Origin: Sorex araneus
Lineage: Eukaryota > Chordata > Mammalia > Eulipotyphla > Soricidae
Direction of reading: 5' to 3'
NCBI RefSeq assembly: GCF_027595985.1
Contig: NC_073306.1
Coordinates: forward strand, 157,677,219 to 157,741,218
Length of the DNA: 64,000 nt
Made by a program: the position numbers and the translations under genes. Below the pieces are notes generated by a model. That model searched no databases and was not told the origin of the DNA. It saw only the letters and a list, made by a program, of their open reading frames with translations. Positions 1 to 11,536 of this stretch are shown piece after piece (position 1 is the stretch's first letter; the number at the start of each line of letters is the position of its first letter).

Positions 1-177
1 GGTTGTTGTAGTTTGGGTCTCCGCTTTCAGTGTTAGCTCTGTGATTCAGATATGTAGATAGATATCAGCTCTGACCCTGATGTGTTTGAGGACCCTGCCT
101 CCTTCCCAAGTCGCCTCCCATCTGCCTCTTCTTTCTGCCCCCTCACATTTGTGTACTTTTAAATTAATCCATTAATT

Positions 178-343
178 AATTTGCTTTCTTGGGTCACACT
201 CAGTGATGCTGAGGGGTTAGTTCTGTCTTTGCCCTTAGGAATCACTCCTGATGGTGCTCAGAGGACCATATGGGATGCTGGAGATCGAACCTGGGTCGGC
301 CTCATGCAAAGCCATATCGGCTGCATTATTATTCCAGCCTGTG
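178..343 (-). repeat. SOR-type tRNA-derived SINE
   Basis: Antisense copy of the dominant SINE of the window. Read on the plus strand it shows, in order, the antisense arm (cttgggtcacac), the central block (aggaccatatgggatgctgg) and the antisense tRNA-like head ending in ttccagcct. It is moderately diverged, so not a recent insertion. Confidence 0.85.
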
Positions 344-479
344 TACCCATTTTTTTTTTTAACCCTCTCTCCCTTTTCTTTCATTGTTGGTGTTGTTCTT
401 ATTTTGACTGGGGGTTGCTCCCATGCCAGGCTCTGGTACTGTTTTGCATGACTGTTATTTCCCCCCCCCCCCATGATTT

Positions 480-890
480 TGGTGTGTGTTTGGGGTATAC
501 GTCATAGTGTGGAGCTTTGCATTCTTGATCGCATTGCTCACTGAGATTTGCATTCCTTTAACTGTGGGACAGCTTCTGCCTGTGGTGCTTGCCGAGGATC
601 ATTGGGTGCCCACACCGCACATGTGACTGCCAGAGATCTTCTTCCTCACCACAGTGCTTGCGCATCTTTTTCGCTGCAGTGCTCTCTGGGAATCATACCC
701 CATCTTTTGTGATACTTGTACACTCACGACTGTGGTGCAGTTGGAAACGGCTTGCAGCACCGGGGGTGCAAATAATAGAGCTGCCAGGATTGTGCTTTGT
801 GCATGTGGGATACCAGAGATTTTGACTCATGACCATACGCTTAAAAGGCAGGCGCTCCAATCCACTGTACAATTCCTTTGGCCTAGCCTA
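480..890 (-). repeat. Older 'GAGCACYRCAA' SINE, here called SINE-III
   Basis: Diverged antisense repeat. Read on the minus strand it starts with a tRNA-like block (attggagcgcctgcc) and continues with spaced motifs of the type gagcactgcagc, caagcactgtgg and agcaccaca. The same motif series recurs at 14775-15205, 22088-22340 and 35013-35260, which is why I treat it as one family. The family name is my own label; boundaries are approximate. Confidence 0.55.
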
Positions 891-1487
891 TACTCTTGGT
901 AAAATAATTTTGAACTGGTTAAGTAATGCTGATACAGCACAACAATGTGGCAGAGCTGATTTCTATGACGCTTGGTTTGTTGGGATTTCCCTATCTGAAA
1001 GTAGAATAAACCTTGATAATCCCAACTATGAATAGAGGTTCAAGTTCCTCCTTCTGCTCATAGTCTGATTTTGTTTTCATCCAGTAATGAGTCTTCGACC
1101 CAGAAAAGAATGTGATCTGAATTAGAAGCTTCAAAGTGAAAATAATGTGAAAGTCAGCGACTGTATTAGCTGGAACTGCCAAAACAAAGCTGAGTTGCCA
1201 AACCATCAGAAATGTCTCATGTTTTTGGAGACTAGAATCTGAGATGAAGCCTCCAGCAAGAGTTATTTCCTCTGAGGCTTTTTAGGAAGAGTTGATTCCA
1301 CATCTGTCCCCTGAGTTTTGTTCATGGGCTAACACTCTGATGTTCTGTGGCTTATAGCTGCATCTCCTTAATCTCTGCCGTGATGTATTATGGGTATCTT
1401 TTCTGTGTGAAGTGTGTCTCTAAATCTCCACTTTCATAAGGATACATATGTACATATATATGTATAAACATATATACATTATTTTTA
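891..1487. other. Unclassified intergenic DNA
   Basis: No gene or family-level repeat recognised. A short AT-rich run of tatacatatatacat type lies near 1444-1475. Confidence 0.5.
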
Positions 1488-1672
1488 TAATTTTTTTGGA
1501 GGGCAGGAAATTTGGGCCACACCAAGTAGTACTCCGGGCTTACTACTGGTTCTGTGTTCCAGGGTTATTCCTAGTAGTGTTTGGGGAACCATAATTGGTA
1601 TTGAGGATCAACTCAGAGTCAGCTGCATGCAAGGCAAGTGCCTTAATCTTTCTTTATCTCTGCTCCTCAGGA
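1488..1672 (-). repeat. Diverged SOR-type SINE
   Basis: Antisense arm (tgggccacacc), middle (ggcttactactggttctgtg) and head (gcatgcaaggcaagtgcc) are all recognisable. It is clearly older than the copies near 18.0, 26.9 and 36.5 kb. Confidence 0.75.
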
Positions 1673-3797
1673 CAGGGGTTATATTGGACTGGGACCTATT
1701 TAAATGACTTAATTTGAATTTATTGCTTCTGTAACCTTATCTTCAGACAAAGTTTTTTTTTTGTTTTGCATCACTTCAATGTTAGAATTTTGAGGGGAAC
1801 ATGATGAGTTTATAAGAGCAATTCTTTGAGAAGTAAATTAAATTGTTTTCCAAAACCTCTGCATAAAGTCTTTGAAATGCCCTTAAAATAATAACCTTGA
1901 AAATAGCATATTCACACATTCATTGTGTTTAATATTTATTTATGAAATAAAGTTGAAATATAACAAGTTTCACTTATTTTAATTTTATTGTCTGATGCTA
2001 GGAGCTTTCTAAATTAGAACTATGATTCATTCCATCTCCTGCTCTGGCAAAGACAGATATTTCTATCAAGAGAGTGCTTTGAATATTGGAATTCTAGAAT
2101 GTTAGGAGGAGTACTTGCTGTGGTTAAGTAACAGGTTTTGGGATTATGTAGAAAAAAATACCATCAGAGTTGTAAAAGTAGAAGAGAGAAGGAAAAAGGA
2201 TAGCAGCAGATAGAGGAGAGAAGAAAGGGAAAGAGACAACGTTTCTGATAGATTAATTCTTTTTGGTAACATGAGTGTCAGTGACAAATGTTGTAGAATT
2301 ACCATACATTTTAAAGTCAGATTCAAGCAAAAGTCTAATAAGTCTGTGTTTTGCATGGACACAGCTTTTAAACTGATGTGATTTCTTCTTCTTCATTTTT
2401 TTCTTATATTTTTTAAGTCTCAGCATGCTGTCAGAAAGGAGTTATCTTTTGCATCTATTTCTGTGACTAATGTTGTCAACTCTACAGACATTTACCTAAA
2501 TATTGTGGTTTCTGCCCCCATTAAATAAATCACATTGAAGTTTTCCAAATAGAAATACAAGTTTAGCAATAAAAATACAAATTAAGTAACTACCAAATAT
2601 TTATTATACAATTTATTTGAAAACTTCAAAACTAGGGCAGGAACTTAACATTCTAATTATGAACAATTAAATAACTGAGGGCATTTTATTGTTTCAATAG
2701 TGTGTGTAAACTAATTATATGAACTAATCTGCTAAATAAGATTAATTGTGATTTATGGAACATTAATTTAAATAATTATCTAAAGAATGTCATTCTCCAG
2801 AGTTATTAAAAATATATAACTATTTTAAGAAACGAAAATGGGGGGATGAAGAATGAATAAAGAAAGAAATAAAAGATGTGATAGACTATGTAAATTTAAT
2901 TTTAGTATTGTGGTTACTAGCAACTTGGAATAACTTTGAAATAGTGTACTCACAAGATTTGCTCTGAATAGATGCATTAAGTATTTTTTTCCTCATGTTT
3001 TGGCAACTGGCATTACCTGTTCATAATAGGGATTCATACATTTATTTAAAAATAAAACCGCTATTGAAAATGACATTTTCAGAGGTTCACAAAGATCAGA
3101 AAGTTAAGCTCAGCCCTTAGGGCATGCACATTTTGGTAATATATAAATGACCAACTTGCAAAACAATAGGGAAAGCTAAAATATTTACAATGCATGCATT
3201 CAAAAATTATAAACAGAATGAGATTGTTCCTGAAAATATTCTCCATTCCTCACAGAATTTCAAAAATAAAATTTTAGGCTTCAGGCAATCACTCAGGGTA
3301 ATAATAGGGTTATGAACTTTATTATAATTTTTTAAGCTCACAACTTGACTTACATTTTTAGTGCGATAAATCTTGTGGACCATGAAATTAATTTTTCTTT
3401 TTTTTTCTAACTTCATGTAAGTGTGGAAGAATGTCCAGTTAGAAGTGAGTGCTTCACACTAGATGAAAAAAGATGAAGGAACACATACTAAGATAGTAGA
3501 TATGTATTATTTGATTATGTTTCACCTTCACCAAAACACAATGACATAGAAAGAGCAAAGATGCTTTTTAGATTATAGGTTCTACATGCCCCCAAACCAC
3601 TCTTAAGTTTTTAATGTACATACATTTTTTTTTAGTAATGACATTAGCTTTTAGTAACTAAAATCCAATTGGCATCTGAATCCAGATATTTTTGTGTTTC
3701 CCTCAAACGCATGAATTTGTTTTACCTAAGTGAGTTTACAGTGGCATCATGAACCTAGTTTTGCTGAGATCAGATTTCCATCTAAAGATTGATAACC
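1673..3797. other. AT-rich intergenic DNA, no gene seen
   Basis: About 2.1 kb of AT-rich sequence with only short frames, none of which reads like a protein domain. No SINE of the local families is visible, which is unusual for this window. Confidence 0.5.
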
Positions 3798-3887
3798 TGT
3801 CATAAATTAAATTGTGTCCTATCCAAAATTATTAGCCCCAAACTCACTACATTTGAAGATGGAGCCTTTAAAGAGATAATGAAGGCT
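3798..3887 (+). repeat. MLT/MST/THE-type LTR fragment, 5' part
   Basis: Contains the series aaattgtgtcctatccaaaatt ... tttgaagatggagcctttaaagagataat, which resembles the mammalian MaLR (MLT/MST/THE) LTRs as I remember them. It is interrupted by the L1 at 3888-4514 and continues at about 4515. Family-level assignment is tentative. Confidence 0.55.
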
Positions 3888-4514
3888 ATGTTAAGTGAAA
3901 TGAGTCAGAAGGAGAGGGTCAGACATAGAATGATTGCACTCATCGGTGGAATATAAAGTAACAGAATGGGAGACTAACACCCAAGAATAGTAGACATAAG
4001 TTTCAGGAGTTTAGCTCCACGGTTTGGAAGCCAGCCTCACATGCTGGGGGAGAAGGCAGCTCAGATAGAGAAGGGAACACCAGGTAAAGGGTGTTCTGAA
4101 GCCCCGCTCGGGATGGGAGGTATGTGCTGAAAATAGACTATAGACCAAATATGATGGTCACTCAATACCACTATGGCAAGTTGCAACATCCAAAAGGAGA
4201 GAGAGAACAAAAGGGAATGCCCCACCACAGAGACGGAGGTGGAGGGAGGATGGGGGGATAGGGTGGGAATGGTGGGAGGGATACTGGGATTATTGGTGAT
4301 GGAGAATGGGCACTGGTGGAGGGATGGGTACTCGATCATTGTGTGGCTGGAATGCAGGTACGAATGTTTATAACTGTAATTGTACCTCACGGTGATTCAC
4401 TAATAATACAATGTTTTTAAAAATTGAGAATAAAATACGATAGTAAAATGATTTATGTTTTATGACATGAAATTTATGAAAATAAATGAATTTAGAAGAA
4501 ATAATGATTAAAAA
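3888..4514 (+). mobile_element. 5'-truncated L1 3' end with probable 3' transduction
   Basis: Begins inside the ORF2 C-terminal coding end (atgttaagtgaaatgagtcag, compatible with the MLSEMSQ of other local L1 copies) and runs through the local L1 3' UTR to ggtgattcactaataat at about 4410. TSD: aaagagataatgaaggct at 3870-3887 and aaagagttaatgaaggct at 4515-4532, one mismatch in 18. The A-tail next to the right TSD lies about 75-90 bases beyond the normal L1 end. The extra segment (about 4436-4514) has AATAAA at 4481-4486, some 25 bases before the A run, as expected for read-through to a downstream polyadenylation site. Confidence 0.8.
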
Positions 4515-4620
4515 AAAGAGTTAATGAAGGCTGAAATGAAGCCTCAAGACTGACACTCTAGTGTAACAGTTTTTCCCATAATAAGAACAGAGAGACTCGC
4601 CATGGCCATGCCTACAGATC
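4515..4620 (+). repeat. MLT/MST/THE-type LTR fragment, continuation
   Basis: Continues the LTR-like sequence after the L1 insertion (gttaatgaaggctgaaatgaagcc ... ataagaacagagagac). The remaining bases to 4883 are fairly GC-rich and unclassified. Confidence 0.45.
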
Positions 4621-4883
4621 CTGCTCCAGGCTGTTTCATTCAGGGCACCCCGAAGTGGGGCGGGTGAGGCCCCTCCCTGCCCCTGCCAAAAACTTCCAGA
4701 ACTCAAACACTGCCATGCTCAATGCTGCTCTCCACACGCTCGGGCTGAGCCTCACCTACGAGTCAACCTATTCCTGGGCATCTTATACCTCACACCACTA
4801 ATATTCCAAGAGCAGCGCACCACATTTGATGGGGTTTAAAGTAGAAGGCGACCGATCTTGGAAGGAAATATATTTTTACATAT

Positions 4884-5136
4884 ACAGTAGCACTGTAGCA
4901 CTGTTGTCCTATTGCTCATCAATTTGCTCGAGTGGGCACCAGTAACATCTCCATTGTGAGACTTGTTTTACTGTTTTTGGCATATTGAATATGCCACAGG
5001 TAGCTTGCCAGGCTGTGCCATGTAGACAAGATATTCTCAGTAGCTTGCCGAGCTCTCCAAGAGGGACAGAGGAATCAAACCCTGGTCGGTCATGTGCAAG
5101 GCAAAAGCCCTATCTGCTGTGCTATTGCTCCAGTCC
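4884..5136 (-). repeat. Type-II SINE (tRNA-like head, AAAAACAGTAAC body, 8-bp tail)
   Basis: Antisense copy. The minus strand carries the tRNA-like head, gcttgccagg-type arms and a caaaaacagtaaaacaag block. It ends in acagtgctacagtgctac instead of an A-tail. Related copies are at 6675, 11040, 48795, 52432 and 63155. Confidence 0.75.
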
Positions 5137-5184
5137 GGCAGTTTATTCATAACAAAAAAAATTAAATGTATTAATTAAATACGG

Positions 5185-5340
5185 TTCTGCTTTGGTGCAG
5201 CGGTTGGGGTTCGGGATGGAAACATCTGAAATATGGTGGCGGGGAGGTGGAATGGTAGTGGGATTGGTGTTCAAATATTAAATGTAATCAAAAATTGTGA
5301 ACTACTTTATAAAAATAAAATTAAATTAAAAAGAAAAAGA
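5185..5340 (+). repeat. Composite-element type B tail, short copy
   Basis: Carries ggtggaatggtagtgggattggtgttcaaatattaaatgtaatc followed by AATAAAA and an A-rich end. This is the same 3' end, in sense, as the antisense copies at 12.4, 35.6 and 51.2 kb. Only the tail region is present. Confidence 0.6.
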
Positions 5341-5599
5341 ACAGGGAGACAGAACAGGAGATAGTGCAGTGAAAGCCATGAGGTAGAACCCTTGAGGGCG
5401 ATGGACACCTGCAAGTCGAAAGGCCTTAGAAGAAATCCAAATATTTTCTTGGGCTTCTGCCCTTCTCCATAATTGTGTAGAGTACATTGCTGTTGTTTCA
5501 GTGACTGGTTTTAGGTTAAGGCAGCCATAGCAAATGCAAGCAGGGACATACATAGAAAGTGTTGATAACATTGAGATTTGAAACTAACTCAAGAGGGCT

Positions 5600-5765
5600 T
5601 ATTACCTGGGTTATTATTCCCACATCACTCCTTACTGGTGTAGACTCAAGCAAGTTTCTTAAACTATGTACTTCTCCTTTATGATCTTGAAAGTGGAGAT
5701 AATGGTGATATCAATCTCTTATGTAGCAAGGGCTTCACAAATGCGCTCAAGTGAAAGTGTGAGTT
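5600..5765 (+). repeat. MIR-type ancient SINE
   Basis: The series caagcaagtttcttaaact ... tctcctttatgatcttgaaagtggagataatggtgat fits the MIR core and 3' part as I remember it. Strongly diverged, as expected for this family. Confidence 0.55.
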
Positions 5766-6364
5766 ATTGAAAAAACAGAACTCAGATTAAAAAGAAGAAC
5801 CATGTATTAATGTAGTAGTAAGAGACTACTACAGAGAAAATTGCCATTTTCGAGAGGTCATGCTAAATCAACAAGTCAATTTAGCATCTTTTTATCATTG
5901 CTTTAAAAAAAGTCATTGAAAGACCTCCCTCTGACTGCTTCAAAAAAAGTTCAGTTCTTGTGAAAATGGTAAAGGTTGTACCATCAAAAGCGAATCACTG
6001 AAAACGTCTATTGCAATGAAAGTTCCTTTACATTCCAAGAAACACGAAAAAGTGATTCACAGAATAGAAAAATCAATTAATAGCAACAAAAGCAGATATG
6101 ACCAAGACAATGGAATTAGCAGACAAGAACATTAAAACACTTATAGGCATGTGTTCAATTTTTTGAAGGCAAATGTGACAAGAGAAATGGAGTGTTTGAA
6201 ATGGAAATTTTAGAAAATAAAACAAAATCTCTGGAATGAACATTTTAATGGATGGGATTAACAGATAAAGCTTCAGAAAAAAAGATCAGCAAATTTAGGA
6301 TTTAGTAATAGAATATAGAGATTCTAGAATTATTAAATAAAATTTAGATATTTTATAAAACAAC
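5766..6364. other. Unclassified intergenic DNA
   Basis: No gene or clear local repeat recognised. Several A-rich stretches; frames are short and not protein-like. Confidence 0.4.
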
Positions 6365-6486
6365 AACACAGGATTGCCCAGTGGTTAGAAAGTGTCTGCC
6401 TTGAAGCACCATAAATTCATCCCCTGTACTGCCCACATGCAATGGGGCAGTTGTGGTGATGATTATTTAGAATCTCCGGTGCTAAT
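6365..6486 (+). repeat. SINE-III-like 5' part
   Basis: A tRNA-like start (gcccagtggttagaaagtgtctgcc) followed by ccctgtactgcccacatgc. A compatible 3' part lies on the other side of the adjacent L1 at 7355-7590, so one old SINE was probably split. It includes the left arm of the inverted repeat at 6437-6460. Confidence 0.45.
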
Positions 6487-7345
6487 AGCCAGAATTTGGA
6501 AACAACCCAATTTTTGTGTCTGAGAACAGATGACTGGATAAAGAAACTATGGCACATCTACACAATGGAACACTGTTATGATAAACGAAGTCATGACATT
6601 TTCTTATTCATGGATGGACATGCAGACTATCCCACTGAGTGAAATCAGACAAAGAGAGAGGGACAGACATAGAATCACTTGTATCACTTGTCATCCCGTT
6701 GATCCTCAATTTGCTCGAGCAGGACCCAGTAATGTTTCCATTTGTCCCTGTCGCGTGCTAGTGTAGCCCAATGATATCTGTTCGATCCAGGAACAGGAAC
6801 AGCCTTAAATCGTTCATTCAGGTTTAAGATATGCCAAAAACAGTAACAGACAGTAATTTAGGAACAACAAGAAACGTAATATGTGAATAATACCCAAAGA
6901 CAGTAGAGGGCCAGAAGGACTTGTCACAAAGCGGGGGGTGGAGGGCAGTCAGGACAGAGAAGGGACCACTATGACAATTATAACAGGAAATGATCACTCT
7001 GGACAAGAATTGAGTATTGGAAGGAGGTAAAGGAATATGCATGCTACCCTTTTAATAACAGTATTGCAAACCACAGTATCTAAAAGGAAAATAAGAGGGA
7101 GAGAAAGGGAGAAAGAGAGAGAAAGAGAGGTGGGGAGAGAGGGAGAAGAGGAGACAGAGAGTCTGTCATGGAGGCAGGCTGTGGGGGAGGAGGAGTCATC
7201 ATGAGGGAGGGAAATGGGACATTGGTGGCAAGAAATGTTCACTGGTGAAGAGACTGGTGTTGGAGCACTGTATGACTAAAACTAAATCATGAACAATTTT
7301 GTAACAGTAGATCTCACAGAATTCAATTAATTTTTTTTAAAAAGA
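6487..7345 (+). mobile_element. L1 3' end interrupted by a type-II SINE
   Basis: Starts in the ORF2 C-terminal coding part (gccagaatttggaaacaaccc ... cacaatggaacactg) and resumes after the SINE at about 6824. It then runs through the L1 3' UTR with a purine-rich (gagaaaga) segment near 7090-7150 and ends at ttttttttaaaaag. Coding remnants are broken. Confidence 0.75.
6675..6823 (-). repeat. Type-II SINE, variant middle, truncated
   Basis: Inserted into the L1. The minus strand ends in the 8-bp-type tail (acaagtgatacaagtgat). The block ctcgagcaggacccagtaatg is shared with the copies at 48.8 and 52.4 kb, but the middle differs from them, suggesting subfamilies. Confidence 0.6.
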
Positions 7346-7354
7346 ATCCCCAAC

Positions 7355-7590
7355 ACTATCACCACAACTGCCCCATTGCATATATACATTGCATATAATA
7401 CATGCAGTCTCTTGTTCCTCAAAGCCAGATGTGTATGAATACCACAATGAAAGGAGTATGACCCTTGGTGAGTAAACACCACACCTAAGAGTGTGTGTAC
7501 TCCACACCAAACATCACAGCCAAGAATGTGAATGAGTCTTAGTGATTGTCATCACCACAGCAGTGAAGCGAAGGGGAGGAGAAAAAAGAC
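7355..7590 (+). repeat. SINE-III-like 3' part
   Basis: Motif series aaacaccacacctaagagtgtgtg, aacatcacagccaag and catcaccacagcag, as in the other SINE-III copies. Probably the other half of 6365-6486. Contains the right arm of the inverted repeat at 7358-7381. Confidence 0.5.
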
Positions 7591-8430
7591 ACAGAAAAAT
7601 ATGATCTGAAAACAATCTTCTGTGGCCAATGGAAAAAAAATTAAGTACTTTAACCCACATTAACTCAGAAGTAAGTCCTGAGCACTGCTTACTGGTTTAC
7701 TGGTTTGGGTGTAGCTCAAACCAAAACCATAATCATATAAAATATACTAAATCTCAAATGAAGGCAGAACAAAATTTAAAAAATGAGCAAGCAGATAAAA
7801 ACTTAAAAAGTAGCAAAGAAATACAAAGTAAACCATATATCAACACCTCTAGTAAGTGTCAAAATTCAGTATACTCCAAGGTAAAGATGAAGGTCAGACA
7901 GGAGGGAAAAGAGTGAGAAAAGCATGTGATGTCTGTAAGAAACTTGGTTTATATTTAAAGAAAGATAAATTTCACGAGAAAACATTGGGAAAGAGTATGC
8001 CTTGTAAATAGATTTAAAGGAGCAGCTGTTTAAGTTATCTTACAAAAACGACTTTCAGAATAAGGAATACCACTAGGGTGAAGTGTCAGTTTATAGTGGT
8101 AATAAATACACTATTCCAACAAAAATACACAGACGTCTTGTCTTTAAACAATTATATGTTAATAAGAGAGTTTTAAAGCACACCTGGTAAAAACTATCAG
8201 ACATAAAAGGGTAAATAGGAAATAAGTAGAGATTTCAACTATTTGTTAACATCTGGATAGAGCAAGTAGATAGAAATTCAGTAAGAGTAGAGAAGACATC
8301 ATTTAAATCTGTTAATCTAAATTTATCCAATGTGAAAAATTTTACCAAAAATTTTAAAACATTTAAACTCTTTGTAAGTGAATAGAAATATTCATCAAAA
8401 GGATCACAAGTTGGAATAAAGGTCATGGCA
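7591..8430. other. Unclassified intergenic DNA
   Basis: The longest frame (7629-7916, 95 codons) is lysine- and asparagine-rich and shows no recognisable domain. I see no gene here. Confidence 0.45.
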
Positions 8431-9535
8431 TTTTACTTTAGCTTGGTTGAGATATAATTGACATATAATTTTGAAATAGATTAAGGCATTAGTATGCTTA
8501 TATGATAAACGTGGATCTTGTGAAATTATTAACACAATAGTATGACATTAGGATATTTATCATTAGGATAGTTACTTTGGTTTTCTTTTTGTAGTGAGAA
8601 AAAAAATTTTGACCTTTTGGATTACACCTGGTGATTTGCAGGGGTTACTCCTGGCTCTGTACTCAGGAGTCACTCCTGGCAGTGCTTGACGGAGCATATG
8701 GGATGCCAGGGTTGGAAGCTGGGTTGGCTACAAGAAAGACAAACACCCTCCCCGCTATACCCATGCTCCAGCCTCAAGCAGTGAGAACTTTTAAGAATAC
8801 ACTCTAAGTAATTTCCCACTCACACATGGAGTATAAGGAAACAACATGGTATCATTAACTCAATGACTGTGCTGCAATTTCAGTTCCCAGAACCTTACCT
8901 CAGGTTTTGTTCATAATGGTGCAAATGGCAGGATTTCCTTCTTCTTTGAGGCTGAATAATTTTCTGCTATGGGAATGCATCACATAGGTACACACACAGG
9001 CACCCATGCATTCAGCCTCAGGTTCTGAGCATATGTTGGCTGTTGTAAATAACATTGCGGTGAATGTGGGACATTAGATACTTCTTAGAGCTTCAGATTT
9101 TGTTTCCTTTGTGTATATCCTCAGCAGTGGGATTTCTGGATCATGTGGTAGTTATTTAACTTTTTTTTAGAACCTTCATGCTGTTTTCCGTAATGACCAC
9201 ATTAGTTGACATTCCCACCACCAGTGCCAAGAAAAAGTGTTTTATTTTCTTTACATCTGTCCCTGCCCTTATTATCTCTTGTCTTTGTGATAATATCCAT
9301 CTTAACTAGTACGAGGCAGTAGCTCATTATGAATTTGAGTTGTATTTCTCCAATGATTAGTGGTGTTTAGCAGCTTTGCATGCACCTGTTGGCCACTTGT
9401 ATACCTCATTTGAAAACATATCTATTCAGATCCCCTGACAATATTTTAATTGTATGATTAGTGTTTATCTACCAAGTAGCATGATTTTATTATAGAATTT
9501 GGATATGAACCCCTTAAAAGACATGTGATTTGCCA
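8431..9535 (-). mobile_element. Ancient L1M 3' end and ORF2 remnant, split by a SINE
   Basis: The left part (ttgagatataattgacatataatt ... gtgaaattattaacacaatag) matches the classic L1M 3' UTR read in antisense. From about 9030 (ggctgttgtaaataacattgcggtgaa ... cagtgggatttctggatcatgtggtag) it is ORF2 C-terminal coding sequence in antisense with many breaks. The SINE at 8600-8776 sits inside it. Confidence 0.75.
8600..8776 (-). repeat. SOR-type SINE inside the L1M copy
   Basis: Shows ttttggattacacctgg, ttactcctggctctgtactcagg, catatgggatgcc and ccatgctccagcct. Moderate divergence. Confidence 0.85.
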
Positions 9536-9756
9536 CCTTAGTCAGTTTCAAATGACCAATTAACTCTTTCTGAGACGGAGTTCAGAAGCGATGTGGACAG
9601 TAGATTTAGCAAGTTCTCCACAAGCCAGTTTTAGCCCACTGCCTCCCTGTCTAGAGAAATTCCTGTAAACCATGATCAGGAATCCACAGTTTAGAGGCAA
9701 TTTTCCAATTTTTCTATTAGACACTTGGAGATGTTCCCAACTGCAAGTCATTTTAG

Positions 9757-9917
9757 TTTTTTAAAAAATTTTATTAGTGAATCACCGTGAGATAAAGTTA
9801 CAGACTTACAAACTTTCATGCTTGCATTTCAGTCATACAATGATCGAGTACCCATTCCTTCTCTAGTGCCTATTTTCCACCACCAATGGTCCCAGCATCC
9901 CTCCCACCACCCCCACC
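9757..9917 (-). mobile_element. Very short L1 3' end with target-site duplication
   Basis: Only the last ~160 bases of the young L1 3' UTR (antisense: agtgaatcaccgtgag ... ccatcaccaat-like block, ccctcccaccaccccc). TSD: ctgcaagtcattttag at 9741-9756 and ctgcaagttattttag at 9918-9933, one mismatch in 16. Extreme 5' truncation. Confidence 0.8.
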
Positions 9918-9933
9918 CTGCAAGTTATTTTAG

Positions 9934-10644
9934 ATAAATTTCTTAGCTTTGGGAGAACATGCAAAGAGGTTTGAATTGGAACCCAAAACTCATTTGCTGC
10001 TACCTCATTCTCAGAGGAAATGTCCTTTAAGGACCCCCCTCCCATATTAAATCCCCACTTTTTTAGTCATAGATCCCATTGCAGGGTCGGTATTTTCCCA
10101 GTATCCTATTTTGTGAACAGACTTCTAGGATTTTGACTTTGCTCAGCATCTCTCTTCCAAATCCCTATTTGGTAAGAGGCACTGCCTTTCCACCTTTACA
10201 ATCAAGGCTCTTGCGTCTTGGAGCCAGTTTTCCTTATGGCAGCTGCCATCTTAAAGTATTCTTGCTCATCTAGACTTTTGCTGGCCTCCTTCACTTCTGA
10301 ATACTTTTTTATCCTCTCATGAACTTAGCTATGTCCACAAACTAAGTTCATATGTATACTTATTGCATGTATGTATTAACTTATTATTTATATATTTGGC
10401 ACCATGATCTCACACTTGTGAAGCTTATGCTCTACCCTGGAGATGCGGCCACACCTCCACATTAACACATACACAGACATACACAGACACACACAGACAC
10501 ACATATATTTAAACTTTTTTCCTGGACAACTGGGGAGGTAACTGAAGTGTAATGAGCACATGGAACCACATGACACCTGAGCACTGTTGGGTATGGCGCT
10601 GGTAGCCCCCGCTTACCCTGAGCCCCCTGTCATCAGGCCCACAA
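9934..10644. other. Unclassified intergenic DNA with a short CA-rich run
   Basis: No gene recognised. An impure (acacaga)n run lies at about 10466-10507. Confidence 0.4.
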
Positions 10645-10910
10645 TATTGGGCGAGGGGCTAGAGCACTTGCTTTGTCTGAGGGACGCCAGAGTTTGATTT
10701 CTGCACTACGTGCTTCCCTGAGCGCTGCTGGGGCTGGCCACCACCAAGCACTGAACCAGACAATCCTTCCTCAGCTCTGCCAAATATTGCCCAAAAAGAA
10801 AAAAATACAATTTTTTTCTTAAATTTTGGAGCCACACGTGGTTGTGCTCAGGGCTTACTTTGGTTCTGTACTTGGGGGTGTGGACTCCCATTTTCCAGTA
10901 GCTAGGCAGT
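10645..10910. repeat. Two abutting old SINE fragments in opposite orientations
   Basis: 10645-10800 is a sense tRNA-like SINE (gaggggctagagcacttgctttgtctgag ... ttgcccaaaaagaaaa). 10805-10910 is an antisense piece (ttttggagccacacgtgg ... cttactttggttctgtac). Both are diverged. Confidence 0.55.
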
Positions 10911-11039
10911 CACGCCCACCAACTGCCCCCAGCACTGTGTAATCCCATCAAGGGCCAAGATCCAGAGACTATACAACAAAGCTCCCGGAAGCACGTGGCC
11001 AAATTTGTGGCCGCGCAATCTCTTATTGTCTAGTTTTTC

Positions 11040-11310
11040 CTCTTGGAGAACTCAGCCAACTACCATGAGTATCCTGCCGCATGGCAGAGCCTGGCAAGCT
11101 CCCTGTGGTGCATTTGATATGCCAAAAACAGTAACAATGATGGGTCTCATTCTCCTCACCCTGAAAGAGCCTCGAATGTGGCACTTTTGGGAAGGACAAG
11201 TAAAGAGAGGCTAAAATCTCAGGGCTCAGACGAATGGAGACATTACTGGCCCCTGCTCAAGTAAATCAATGAACAACGGATGAAAATGATACAGTGATAC
11301 TTGGCAATCA
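11040..11310 (+). repeat. Type-II SINE, headless
   Basis: Contains taccatgagtatcctgcc, catggcagagcctggcaagct, gatatgccaaaaacagtaac and gagacattactggcccctgctc. Ends at gatacagtgatac, the 8-bp-type tail. About 60 bases (near 11145-11205) interrupt the usual order. Confidence 0.65.
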
Positions 11311-11412
11311 CTCCTGATGGTGCTTGGGGAATCAGATGGGATACAGATTGAACCTGGGTCAGCCATGTGCAAGGCAAGAGCCCCACCCATTGTGCTCTCT
11401 CTGCAGCCCAGA
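11306..11412 (-). repeat. SOR-type SINE, 5' half
   Basis: Antisense head and middle: atcactcctgatggtgcttggggaatc ... catgtgcaaggcaagagcc ... ctgcagccc. Confidence 0.65.
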
Positions 11413-11439
11413 CAAAACTTTTTCAAAATCTAAAATATT

Positions 11440-11536
11440 CAGTTCTCTGTCTCTCTGTCTCTCTTCTCTGTCTCTGTCTGTCTGTTTGTCTCTTTCTCTC
11501 TCTCTCTCTTCCCTCCCTTCATCTCTCTTTCTCCCA
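11440..11536 (+). repeat. (CT)n / (CTGT)n simple repeat
   Basis: Imperfect pyrimidine-rich run of tctctgtctctctg units. Frames across it (leucine/serine strings) are artefacts. Confidence 0.85.

Noticed and set aside
4545-4883. GC-rich stretch as a possible exon or promoter
   Set aside because: No frame with a domain and no splice-site pattern supporting it; more likely the rest of an old LTR or another repeat.
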